Positions 17,599 to 24,608 of a stretch of DNA of 64,000 nt are shown here, piece by piece. The stretch spans positions 186,001 to 250,000 of the forward strand of contig NZ_LGEC01000080.1 in NCBI RefSeq assembly GCF_001279585.1, read 5' to 3'. Position 1 is the stretch's first letter. The number at the start of each line of letters is the position of its first letter. Origin of the DNA: Nocardiopsis sp. NRRL B-16309 (GTDB lineage: Bacteria > Actinomycetota > Actinomycetes > Streptosporangiales > Streptosporangiaceae). The translations under genes were made by a program, and so were the position numbers. Below the pieces are notes generated by a model that was given only the letters and a program-made list of their open reading frames with translations, was not told the origin of the DNA and ran no database searches.

Positions 17599-18534
17599 TC
17601 AGAGCGCCTCGGTCACCGTCCGGAGCCGTTGCGCGTGCATCAAGCCGCCGGGACCGCACGGCGCCCGGAAGCCCGGCTGCGGGCCGTCGGCCGGCCGGTC
17701 AGGGGCCGGGTCGGCCGACTGGGCGTACAGGCGGCGCATGGCCTCCTCCGTCGGCGATCCCGGTGCGGGGCAGTACATCATCACCCGCTGGTCGGTGTCG
17801 GGTACGAGCAGCACCTGACACGCGAACTCCAGGGCGCCCAGGTGCGGATGGTGGATCCGCTTGGCGAAGCCGCGCCGCTCGTGGACGTCCATCGACGCCC
17901 ACAGCCGCGCGAACCGGGGCGAGGATCCCAGCAGGGTGGTCACCATGCGGGCGATGTCCCGGTCGCCCGGGTAGCGGGCGTAGGCCGCGCGCAGGTCGGC
18001 CACGGAGTAGCGGCTGAAGTGGTCGGTGCTCGCCTCGGTCCACTGGGGGTCGTCCTCGGGCAGCGAGAACAGCCACTCGATGATGTTGCGGCGATCCTCC
18101 GGCAGGGCCGACATGTCGCCGATGAAGTGTGGCGCCAGGCGGTTCCAGGCCAGCACGTCGTACTTGGCGTCGAGGACGTAGGCGGGCGTGGTGGTGAGGT
18201 TGGCCAGCAGGTGGTGCACCCCCTCGGTGATGTTCCGGTCGGGGGAGCGGACGACGGGCGGCTCCGTTCCCGCCACCCGGAACAGGTAGGCGCGTTCGTC
18301 GGCGCTGAGCATCAGGGCGCGCGCGAGCGCGGTGAGCACCTGGCGGGAGGGGTTGGGGCCGCGCGCCTGCTCCAGGCGCACGTAGTACTCCACGGACATC
18401 CCGGCGAGCTGGGCGACCTCCTGGCGGCGCAGGCCGGGTGTCCGGCGGCGCGCGGTCTCGGGCAGTCCCGCGTCGGCGGGGCCGATGCGCGCTCGGCGGT
18501 CGCGCAGGAACGCCGCGAGTTCGGTGCGGTCCAC
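17599..18534 (-). CDS. XRE-family regulator with MmyB-like ligand-binding domain
   Basis: 311 residues. The N-terminal helix-turn-helix reads RRTPGLRRQEVAQLAGMSVEYYVRLEQARGPNPS, the classic pattern of the actinobacterial XRE/MmyB group. The C-terminal 200 residues are the MmyB-like domain (YVLDAKYDVLAWNRLAPHFIGD, then EDRRNIIEWLF), a PAS-like fold that binds fatty-acid-like ligands in characterised relatives. I place the start at GTG 18534, seven nt after AGGAGG, giving the family-typical MDRTELAAFLR; upstream starts to 18594 lack a spaced ribosome site. It is divergent from the SDR gene at 18663, which in this family is very often the direct target. Confidence 0.88.
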   Translation of the reverse strand: MDRTELAAFLRDRRARIGPADAGLPETARRRTPGLRRQEVAQLAGMSVEYYVRLEQARGPNPSRQVLTALARALMLSADERAYLFRVAGTEPPVVRSPDRNITEGVHHLLANLTTTPAYVLDAKYDVLAWNRLAPHFIGDMSALPEDRRNIIEWLFSLPEDDPQWTEASTDHFSRYSVADLRAAYARYPGDRDIARMVTTLLGSSPRFARLWASMDVHERRGFAKRIHHPHLGALEFACQVLLVPDTDQRVMMYCPAPGSPTEEAMRRLYAQSADPAPDRPADGPQPGFRAPCGPGGLMHAQRLRTVTEAL

Positions 18535-18662
18535 GGTCGGGTCCTCCTGTCCGTCGGTCATCTCCAGAGTGCCGTACCGGCGACCGCCTGACACTGGTAC
18601 AGCCGATACCAGCCTCGACAGGTCTCTCCCGCCGTGCGGCGGCGGCGCCCACGATGAGGTCC

Positions 18663-19421
18663 ATGAGCGATCAGACGAAGATCGCCCTCGTCACGGGGGC
18701 GAACAGGGGAATCGGATTCCAGACGGCCCGACTGCTGGGTCTGGAGGGCATGACGGTGCTGGTGGGCGCCCGGGACGCCCAGCGCGGGGCGGAGGCCGAG
18801 CGCGTGCTGCGGGAGGAGGGCGTCGACGCCCGCGTGCTGCCGATCGACATCACCGACGCCACGAGCGTCAAGGCGGCGGCCGCCCGGGTGGAGGAGGAGT
18901 TCGGACGTCTCGACGTCCTGGTGAACAACGCGGGCGTCGCACTGGGCTGGGGCGCGATGGGCCGGTCGGACACCGACCAGTTCCGTGAGGTGCTGGAGGT
19001 GAACGTGGTGTCGGTGGTGCGGGTGACCGACGCCTTCCTGCCGCTGCTCCGCCGGTCCGAGGCCGCGCGGGTGGTGAACGTGTCGAGCGAACTCGGCTCG
19101 ATCACGTCGCTGACCGATCCCTCTGACCCGTTCCAGGGGGTGGACATGGACGCCGCCTACCCCGCGTCCAAGGCCGCGCTGAACATGGTGACCGCCCTGT
19201 ACGCGAAGGCGCTCGCCGGTACGCCGGCCAAGGTGAACGCGGCCAACCCGGGGTACTGCGCCACGGACATGAACGACCACTCCGGTCCCCGGTCGGCCGA
19301 GCAGGGCGCCAGGGTGAGCCTGCACCTGGCCACGCTGGGGGAGGACGGGCCGTCCGGCGTGCTGTGGGGCCACCTCGCCCTGGCCGAGGAGCCGGACGAG
19401 CACGGGGTCCTGGCCTGGTAG
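18663..19421 (+). CDS. Short-chain dehydrogenase/reductase
   Basis: A 252-residue classical SDR. It has the cofactor glycine motif TGANRGIG near residue 12, the NNAG motif, and the active-site Tyr-Lys pair in AAYPASKAALN. The Arg-containing N-terminus (RDAQRG after strand 2) suggests NADPH preference. Substrate unknown; similar proteins reduce carbonyls. GAGGT lies close to the ATG. It is divergent from the XRE/MmyB-family regulator, an arrangement typical of a regulator controlling an adjacent oxidoreductase. Confidence 0.9.
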   Translation: MSDQTKIALVTGANRGIGFQTARLLGLEGMTVLVGARDAQRGAEAERVLREEGVDARVLPIDITDATSVKAAAARVEEEFGRLDVLVNNAGVALGWGAMGRSDTDQFREVLEVNVVSVVRVTDAFLPLLRRSEAARVVNVSSELGSITSLTDPSDPFQGVDMDAAYPASKAALNMVTALYAKALAGTPAKVNAANPGYCATDMNDHSGPRSAEQGARVSLHLATLGEDGPSGVLWGHLALAEEPDEHGVLAW

Positions 19422-19575
19422 GACAGTCCCGGCCCGATCGGGGCCGTCGGTCGAGCGGGGGCACGCGCGTGGGCGCGGGCTCCCGCTCCGTCATGGGCGG
19501 CGCGCGGGCCGCCGGAGTCCTTCTCGCGCCCTGTCCGGGTCAGGGCCCGGGAGCGCCGGGGTCACGAGGACCCGG

Positions 19576-19818
19576 TCACCAGGCGCGCACACCGCCGATG
19601 GGGGCGGGCAGGCGCTCGTTGAGCCAGGTCCAGGTGCCGTCGTTCTCGGTGAAGCGCCGCTGCACGCGCTCGACGTCCGTCAGCGGGTTGGCGAACACCT
19701 CCTGCCACTGCCCGGCGCTGTGCTCCTCCAGGTAGAGGCTGCGTGCGTCGGTGCGCATGCGCACTGCCTGGAGAGTGTGGGAGGAACCGTCGCTGAGCTG
19801 AATGCGGTAATAGGCCAT
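19576..19818 (-). CDS. Small hypothetical protein (80 aa)
   Basis: A compact soluble protein that starts MAYYRIQLSDGSSHTLQAV and ends LPAPIGGVRAW. It alternates polar and hydrophobic residues consistent with a small beta-rich fold. AGGGG sits seven nt before the ATG and codon usage is gene-like, so it is probably real. No family recognised. It is convergent with the SDR gene and monocistronic. Confidence 0.6.
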   Translation of the reverse strand: MAYYRIQLSDGSSHTLQAVRMRTDARSLYLEEHSAGQWQEVFANPLTDVERVQRRFTENDGTWTWLNERLPAPIGGVRAW

Positions 19819-20131
19819 GGGAATCCCCTGGTGGTCTCGTCCTGTCGAAAGGAAGGACGGTGCCCGGCACGTCGATCAGCGTGAATTCCGCGCTCGAAGG
19901 AACGGTTTTCCGGGACGCGCGCTGCCGTCGGTCGGGGCGCGCGAGTGCCTGTGGTGCTGGGGCACCGTGCTGTCCGCGAATTCGGACTCTACTCCTGCCA
20001 GGGGGTCGCCGGGTGCGAAATCCGGGTGTACGTCACGGGAATTCTGTTGCCGTTCCACGCGAGTCGGGTGATTTCGAGTTTCTCTGGGACTTTCCCGTGT
20101 GATCGGGTCGGGAAGCACCCGAAGCGGAGGC
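19819..20131. other. Gene-free low-GC spacer
   Basis: Upstream of the small gene and before the MarR remnant. GC is lower than its surroundings, with AATTC and TTTCT-type words around 19885 and 20040-20100. It may hold the small gene's promoter and decayed coding sequence of the regulator gene whose C-terminus survives next to it. Confidence 0.45.
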
Positions 20132-20278
20132 CGGTCCGCGTACGGCCAGACGGTCGCCGAGGTCGGGCACGACCTCCTCGCCGACCTCGCGCCGGACGAG
20201 CGGCGGCAGTTCCGCGCCCTGCTCCGACGCGTCGTGGACGGGATGTCGGACCGGCCGGTCCCCGGTTCCTGCCTCTAG
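20132..20278 (+). pseudogene. Remnant of a MarR-family regulator (C-terminal helices only)
   Basis: The plus-strand frame ending at TAG 20278 reads RSAYGQTVAEVGHDLLADL followed by APDERRQFRALLRRVVDGM. This is the last dimerisation helix pair of MarR proteins, where the usual pattern is (VAEVERDLLAGLTPEER.. LRALLERL). No winged-helix domain is found upstream, and the preceding 300 bp are low-GC non-coding sequence. The remnant lies next to an SDR gene, a common partner of MarR regulators. I infer deletion of the 5' part. The identification rests on about 40 residues. Confidence 0.5.
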
Positions 20279-20341
20279 CGCGAGTGTGCACGGAACACGC
20301 CCTTGATTCCGTGCACAGTGCCCCCGCAGTGCTCCCGTAGG

Positions 20342-20379
20342 GCAGTGCCCCCGCGGCGGTACCGCCGCGGGGGCACTGC
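20342..20379. terminator. Perfect 38-bp palindromic terminator
   Basis: Two exactly complementary 19-nt arms (left arm GCAGTGCCCCCGCGGCGGT). It is placed 30 bp beyond the stop of the minus-strand SDR gene and 64 bp beyond the MarR remnant, so it works as a bidirectional terminator. Confidence 0.8.
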
Positions 20380-20407
20380 ACACGCGGTCAGGGCCGCCCG
20401 TGCTCGG

Positions 20408-21148
20408 TCAGGCGTTGATACCGCCGTCGACGTGGATCTCCGTGCCGGTGACGAAACGGCCGCCCGGACCGGCCAGGTGGACCACGGTGTCGGCGATCTC
20501 CTCGGCGCGTCCGAATCGGCCGAGCGGGATCAGGGAGCGGATGCCGTCGGCGTTCGGTCCGTCGGCCGGGTTGGCGTCGGTGTCGATCGGCCCCGGGCTG
20601 AGGAGGGTGACGGTGATGCCCCGCGGGCCCAGTTCACGCGCCAGACCGCGCGTCATGCCCACCAGGGCCGCCTTGCTCGTCGCGTACAGGGTGAGCCCCG
20701 GGAAGGGCACGTGCTCGATGACGTTGCTGCCGATGGTGACCACGCTGGCGCCCTCTCCCATGTGGCGTAGCGCGGCCCGGGTGGTGAGGAAGGGCCCCTG
20801 GACGTTCACGGCCAGGACCTGGTCGAGCTGCTCGGGAGTGACGTCGTCGGTGGCCACGAAGGGGAAGGAGGCGGCGTTGTTGACCAGGACGTCCAGTCGG
20901 CCGAACTCCTGCACCACGCGGTCGACCGCGCCGGCCGCCTCGGCGGCGTCCCCGTTGTCGGCCCGCAGGGCGAGGGCCCGCCGCCCGGTCGCCCGGATCT
21001 TCTCCACGACCTCGTTCGCGGCCGCTTCGTTGCTGACGTAGGTGAGGGCGACGTCGGCTCCGGCCTCGGCGAGCCGCAGGGCGACCGCCGCTCCGATGCC
21101 GCGGCTGCCGCCGGTGACCAGTGCCGTCTTGCTTTCCAGTTCGTTCAT
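20408..21148 (-). CDS. Short-chain dehydrogenase/reductase, third gene of dioxygenase operon
   Basis: 246 residues of the 3-oxoacyl-ACP reductase-like SDR group. It has TGGSRGIG at the nucleotide site, NNAA in place of NNAG, the Ser in VVTIGSN, and the catalytic YATSK. The C-terminus FVTGTEIHVDGGINA is the standard SDR ending. The start is ATG 21148, whose product begins MNELESKTALVTGG; the frame runs on further upstream but without a domain. It lies 68 bp downstream of the NADAR gene on the same strand and is likely co-transcribed with it and the dioxygenase. Substrate unknown. Confidence 0.9.
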   Translation of the reverse strand: MNELESKTALVTGGSRGIGAAVALRLAEAGADVALTYVSNEAAANEVVEKIRATGRRALALRADNGDAAEAAGAVDRVVQEFGRLDVLVNNAASFPFVATDDVTPEQLDQVLAVNVQGPFLTTRAALRHMGEGASVVTIGSNVIEHVPFPGLTLYATSKAALVGMTRGLARELGPRGITVTLLSPGPIDTDANPADGPNADGIRSLIPLGRFGRAEEIADTVVHLAGPGGRFVTGTEIHVDGGINA

Positions 21149-21216
21149 GTGCTCCAGATTGGCGGAGCCGGAATCCCCGTGCTGGCGGAAATCCGACGCC
21201 TCGTTCGGGGCCCCGG

Positions 21217-21783
21217 TCAGGCCTTGGCGAGGCGTCGGCGGGCCTCCATGAGGGCGAAGCCGAGCAGGTTCGACCCCCGCCACGCCTCGGGCTTCTCGGC
21301 GTTCTCGTCGCGCGCGCTCAGGCCGATCCCCCACACCCTGTCGCGTGGGCTGGCCTCGACCAGGACCCGCCGTGCGGTGCCGAGCAGGAAGTCGCACAGC
21401 TCCGGGTTCTGACCGAACTTGGCGACACTGCCGCGCACCACGATCTCGAACCGGGCGTCCTCCCAGGTCCGCTGGTCGAAGCCGCGGACCTGGCGGCCGA
21501 GGGTCTTGGCGTCGCGGGGATGGCCCGCCGCGACGATCCGCTCGGCCGTCTCGGCGTCGCCGAACAGGCGGGCCTTGCCCGCCATCATGTAGTGCTCCGC
21601 CGTGGCGTAGTCGACCCCGTCCACGGTGAAACCGGCGGGCCACCACTGGGAGAGGCAGGAGGCCGACACACCGCCGGACGCCGGGGGCCGGTGGCCCCAG
21701 AAGAGCAGGAACTTGGGGCGCTCGCGCGCCAGCAGGAGGTCGGCCACCGACCGGGCGTCTGTGGGATGGATGCTGGAGGACAT
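21217..21783 (-). CDS. NADAR-family protein (YbiA-like N-glycosidase)
   Basis: 188 residues matching the NADAR/DUF1768 family: FLLFWGHRPP near residue 25, SQWWPAGFTVDGVDYATAEHYMMAGKA around residues 45-70, and RGSNLLGFALMEARRRL at the end. Characterised members cleave N-glycosidic bonds, either of early riboflavin-pathway intermediates (YbiA) or of ADP-ribosylated guanine in DNA. The catalytic acidic and aromatic residues of the WF-E-H stretch are present. It sits between a dioxygenase and an SDR gene in one minus-strand run, with 53 and 68 bp gaps. No DarT toxin gene is beside it, so a metabolic or damage-control role fits better than antitoxin. Confidence 0.87.
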   Translation of the reverse strand: MSSSIHPTDARSVADLLLARERPKFLLFWGHRPPASGGVSASCLSQWWPAGFTVDGVDYATAEHYMMAGKARLFGDAETAERIVAAGHPRDAKTLGRQVRGFDQRTWEDARFEIVVRGSVAKFGQNPELCDFLLGTARRVLVEASPRDRVWGIGLSARDENAEKPEAWRGSNLLGFALMEARRRLAKA

Positions 21784-21836
21784 GCCGCGATCCTGGCAGG
21801 AGGCCCCGACGTTACGACACGGGTTCTCGGGCGCGG

Positions 21837-22625
21837 TCAGTCGAACTGGAACGAGCGCTTGGCCATGCCGTGCCAGTACCCGTCCACGGTGGAGGTGGAG
21901 CGGTCGTGCGCGTCCAGGCTCGCCCCGAGCGCGACGAACAGCGGGGCGAAGTGGTCGCTGCGCGGGTGTGCGAGCGAGGCGGCGGGCGCCTTGTGCTCGA
22001 AGTCCAGGAGCGCGTCCACGTCGTGGTCGAGGACCGTGCGGTGCGTCCAGTCGTCGAACTCCGACGACCACGCGGGCACGTCCCCGTGCGTCACGGGCGA
22101 CATCTCGCGCAGGTTGTGCGTGGTGAACCCGCTGCCGACGATGAGGACGCCCTCCTCGCGCAGCGGCGCCAGGCGACGGCCCAGGTCGAGCAGCGCGGCG
22201 GGGTCCAGGGTCGGCATGGAGACCTGGAGGACCGGGACGTCGGCGTCCGGGTACATCTCCTTGAGCGGGACGTACGCGCCGTGGTCCAGGCCGCGGGACG
22301 GGTCCTGGCGGACGTGCCGACCCGGCCCGGAGACGAGGGCGCTGACACGCCGGGCGAGTTCCGGCGCTCCGGGGTGGGCGTAGGTGACCGCGTAGTAACG
22401 TTGCGGAAAGCCCCAGAAGTCGTAGGTCAGCGGGGTCGCGTCCGCCGTGGCCCCCACCGTGAGCGGGGCGTCCTCCCAGTGCGCAGAGACCATGAGGATC
22501 GCGCGGGGCCGCGGCAGGTCGGCGGCCCAGGCGGCGAGTTCGCGGGTCCACTGGGCGTCGTCGGCCAACGGCGGCGCGCCATGGCTGAGGTAGAGGGTCG
22601 GCATGAGCCGTGGACGGGTCTCCAT
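21837..22625 (-). CDS. DODA-type extradiol ring-cleavage dioxygenase (YgiD-like)
   Basis: 262 residues of the class III extradiol dioxygenase superfamily, 4,5-DOPA dioxygenase group. Metal and catalytic residues are in SHGAP (N-terminus), SAHWE near residue 47, DHGAYVPL near residue 115 and the late RSDHFAPLFVALGA. It is a cytoplasmic Fe(II) or Zn(II) enzyme that opens catecholic rings; the natural substrate is unknown for most bacterial members. ATG 22625 has GGAGG five nt upstream. It is first in a probable operon with NADAR and SDR genes and is divergent from a MarR regulator with an inverted-repeat operator between them. Confidence 0.88.
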   Translation of the reverse strand: METRPRLMPTLYLSHGAPPLADDAQWTRELAAWAADLPRPRAILMVSAHWEDAPLTVGATADATPLTYDFWGFPQRYYAVTYAHPGAPELARRVSALVSGPGRHVRQDPSRGLDHGAYVPLKEMYPDADVPVLQVSMPTLDPAALLDLGRRLAPLREEGVLIVGSGFTTHNLREMSPVTHGDVPAWSSEFDDWTHRTVLDHDVDALLDFEHKAPAASLAHPRSDHFAPLFVALGASLDAHDRSTSTVDGYWHGMAKRSFQFD

Positions 22626-22670
22626 GGGAGCCTCCAGGACGAGGATCGCTTGATGTCTGACCAGAACATT

Positions 22671-22684
22671 ATTGAACGCTCAAT
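22671..22684. promoter_or_regulatory. MarR-type operator between the regulator and dioxygenase genes
   Basis: The inverted repeat ATTGA-ACGC-TCAAT lies in the divergent spacer, surrounded by AT-rich sequence that contrasts with the high-GC flanks. Size and half-site (TTGA/TCAA) fit MarR-family operators. Its position supports the start I chose for the MarR gene. Confidence 0.6.
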
Positions 22685-22706
22685 TATTTCGGAGGAGCCG
22701 GGCCCG

Positions 22707-23186
22707 ATGGCCGACACGAGGTGGCTCAGCGACAGCGAGCAGGAGACCTGGCGCACCTTCATGGCCGCCGTCCGACTGATGGAGAGCGCGCTGGATCGCC
22801 AGCTCAGGCGGGATTCGGGGCTGCCGCACGCCTACTTCCACGCGCTCGTGGTGCTGTCGGAGGCACCGGACCGCGAGATGACGATGAGCGCGCTGGCGGA
22901 GCGGCTGCTGTCCTCGCCGAGTCGGCTCTCGCACGCGGTCTCCCGGATGGAGTCCGACGGGCTGGTCCGCCGGTACAAGCGCCCGGGCGACCGGCGGACC
23001 ACCATCGCCGCGCTGACCGAGGCCGGGCTGGCGGCCCTGCGCGAGGCGGCGCCCGGGCACGTGGACGAGGTGCGGCGGGTGGTGTTCGATCCGCTCACCG
23101 AAGAGCAGGTGGACCGGCTGCGGGAGATCTCGGCGGCCATGCTCGGCGCACTCGGCGCGGAGTCCAGCACGCCGTGGAACGCCTGA
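22707..23186 (+). CDS. MarR-family transcriptional regulator
   Basis: 159 residues with the MarR winged helix: MTMSALAERLLSSPSRLSHAVSRMESDGLVRRYKRPGDRRTTIAALTEAG. The N-terminus MADTRWLSDSEQETWRTFM is typical of the group. ATG 22707 follows CGGAGGAG; an ATG at 22653 would put the operator inside the coding sequence. It very likely represses itself and the divergent dioxygenase-NADAR-SDR operon, with release by an aromatic or oxidant ligand. That regulation is inferred from gene layout and the operator. Confidence 0.9.
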   Translation: MADTRWLSDSEQETWRTFMAAVRLMESALDRQLRRDSGLPHAYFHALVVLSEAPDREMTMSALAERLLSSPSRLSHAVSRMESDGLVRRYKRPGDRRTTIAALTEAGLAALREAAPGHVDEVRRVVFDPLTEEQVDRLREISAAMLGALGAESSTPWNA

Positions 23187-23269
23187 CGCCTGACTCGTGA
23201 GGCGGGGCGCGGGGTGTCCATCGTGGCGAGGAACACGCTGAGTGTCCGTGACATCCGCTTCGGTGTGTA

Positions 23270-23283
23270 GTTTCCTAGGAAAC
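23270..23283. promoter_or_regulatory. Palindromic operator upstream of the DoxX gene
   Basis: GTTTCCTAGGAAAC is a perfect 14-bp palindrome, 65 bp before the DoxX start and followed by the AT-rich ATTTCGCTCTCAATCAAATC. Similar TTCCTAGGAA elements are seen upstream of MarR- or HxlR-controlled oxidoreductase genes in actinobacteria. The regulator here is not identified. Confidence 0.5.
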
Positions 23284-23348
23284 GATTTCGCTCTCAATCA
23301 AATCTGAGGGCCGACCCACGACACCCCGCTCATGGAACGGAAACCACG

Positions 23349-23786
23349 ATGGCCGACCGGTCACTCAGGATCAGCGACGTCACGGCCCTGCTCGCCAGGG
23401 TCGTCGTCGGCGTCACCTTCGTCCTCCACGGTCTGGAGAAGGCCGCCGACCTGGAGGGAACCGCCGGGTTCTTCGGCTCGGCCGGGATCCCCTTCCCCGA
23501 GTACAGTGCCCTGCTCGGCACGGGAGTCGAGGTCGTCGGGGGCGCGCTGCTCGTCATCGGCCTCGGACTGCCCGCAGTCGGCCCGGTCCTCGCCGCACAG
23601 ATGGTGGTCGCCATCGCGTTCGTCCACGTCGGCCAGCCCTTCGTGGGCGGCTACGAGCTTCCGCTGGTCCTCGGCGCCACCGCCCTGGCCCTCGGCTTCG
23701 CCGGCGGGCGCTTCTCCGTGGACCGCCTCCTGCCCTGGGGCCGCACCCGCGCCACCGCCGAGGCCGCGCCCGCCCGGGTCTCCTGA
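23349..23786 (+). CDS. DoxX-family membrane protein
   Basis: A 145-residue protein with four hydrophobic helices. The motif RVVVGVTFVLHGLEKAAD near residue 20, then FFGSAGIPFPE and the GTGVEVVGGALLVIGLGL helix, are characteristic of the DoxX/YphA family. Members are small quinone-related or oxidoreductase-associated membrane proteins; in mycobacteria one works with superoxide dismutase and a sulfurtransferase in a membrane complex. No partner is adjacent. A palindromic operator lies upstream. The next gene, on the same strand, is 150 bp away and probably independent. Confidence 0.88.
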   Translation: MADRSLRISDVTALLARVVVGVTFVLHGLEKAADLEGTAGFFGSAGIPFPEYSALLGTGVEVVGGALLVIGLGLPAVGPVLAAQMVVAIAFVHVGQPFVGGYELPLVLGATALALGFAGGRFSVDRLLPWGRTRATAEAAPARVS

Positions 23787-23936
23787 CCTCCGGGCGCGAC
23801 CCGCTCCACCCGCCGCCCGCCCGGTGCAGGGCAGCCCCTTCCAGAAGGGTCGGCCCGAGCCTGCCCGGGACGCCCGGCAGGACGTGGCGGGAGGTGGGGG
23901 CGCGGGCGCGGGTGAACTCTGCCTACGATGCTTGGC

Positions 23937-24605
23937 ATGCGGATACTCGTGGTCGAGGACGATGACCGGGTCGCGCGCGGGCTGGTGACCGCGCTGCGGT
24001 CGGCGTCCTACGACGTGCAGCGGGTGGCCACCGCCGAGCGGGCCCTGGAGGCGCCTCCGGCGGACGTCGTCCTCCTCGACCTGGGGCTGCCCGACCTGGA
24101 CGGGATCGACCTCCTGCGCAGGCTCCGCGACCGCCCGCAGACCGCGATCATCGCGGTCACCGCGCGGGGTGAGGAGCGCGAGCGGGTGCGCGGGCTGCGC
24201 GCCGGGGCCGACGACTACGTCGTCAAGCCGTTCGGCGTGGCCGAACTCCTGGCCCGGATCGACGCCGTCCTGCGGCGGACGCGGTCCGCGCGGGCCGAAG
24301 TGGACGAGGGCGAGCCCCCGGTGACGGTGGGACCGCTCACCCTGGAGGTCGACGCGCGCGAGGCGCGGGTGGGGGACCGGGCGCTCAGGCTGACCCGCAA
24401 GGAGTTCGACCTGCTGGTGCTGCTCGCCCAGCGGTCGCCCGCCGTGGTGGCACGCGACCAGATCCTCGACCAGGTCTGGGGCGCGGCCTGGGAGGCGTCC
24501 TCGCGGACACTCGACACGCACGTCGCGTCGCTGCGGGCCAAGATCGGCCAGGACGTGCGGATCCGGACCGTGCGCGGGGTCGGCTATGTCCTGGATCGGG
24601 TGTAG
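23937..24605 (+). CDS. OmpR/PhoP-family response regulator
   Basis: 222 residues. The receiver domain has the acidic pair EDD at residues 7-9, the phospho-acceptor Asp48 in LLDLGLP, the switch Thr in AVTARG and the conserved Lys in VVKPFG. The C-terminal winged helix carries RLTRKEFDLLVLLAQR and RTLDTHVASLRAKI with the terminal GVGYVL hairpin. A TACGAT box ends seven nt before ATG 23937 and no ribosome site is visible, which points to leaderless translation; an in-frame ATG at 23928 would lie inside that box. It is followed after 3 bp by its cognate histidine kinase. Confidence 0.93.
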   Translation: MRILVVEDDDRVARGLVTALRSASYDVQRVATAERALEAPPADVVLLDLGLPDLDGIDLLRRLRDRPQTAIIAVTARGEERERVRGLRAGADDYVVKPFGVAELLARIDAVLRRTRSARAEVDEGEPPVTVGPLTLEVDAREARVGDRALRLTRKEFDLLVLLAQRSPAVVARDQILDQVWGAAWEASSRTLDTHVASLRAKIGQDVRIRTVRGVGYVLDRV

Positions 24606-24608
24606 CCC

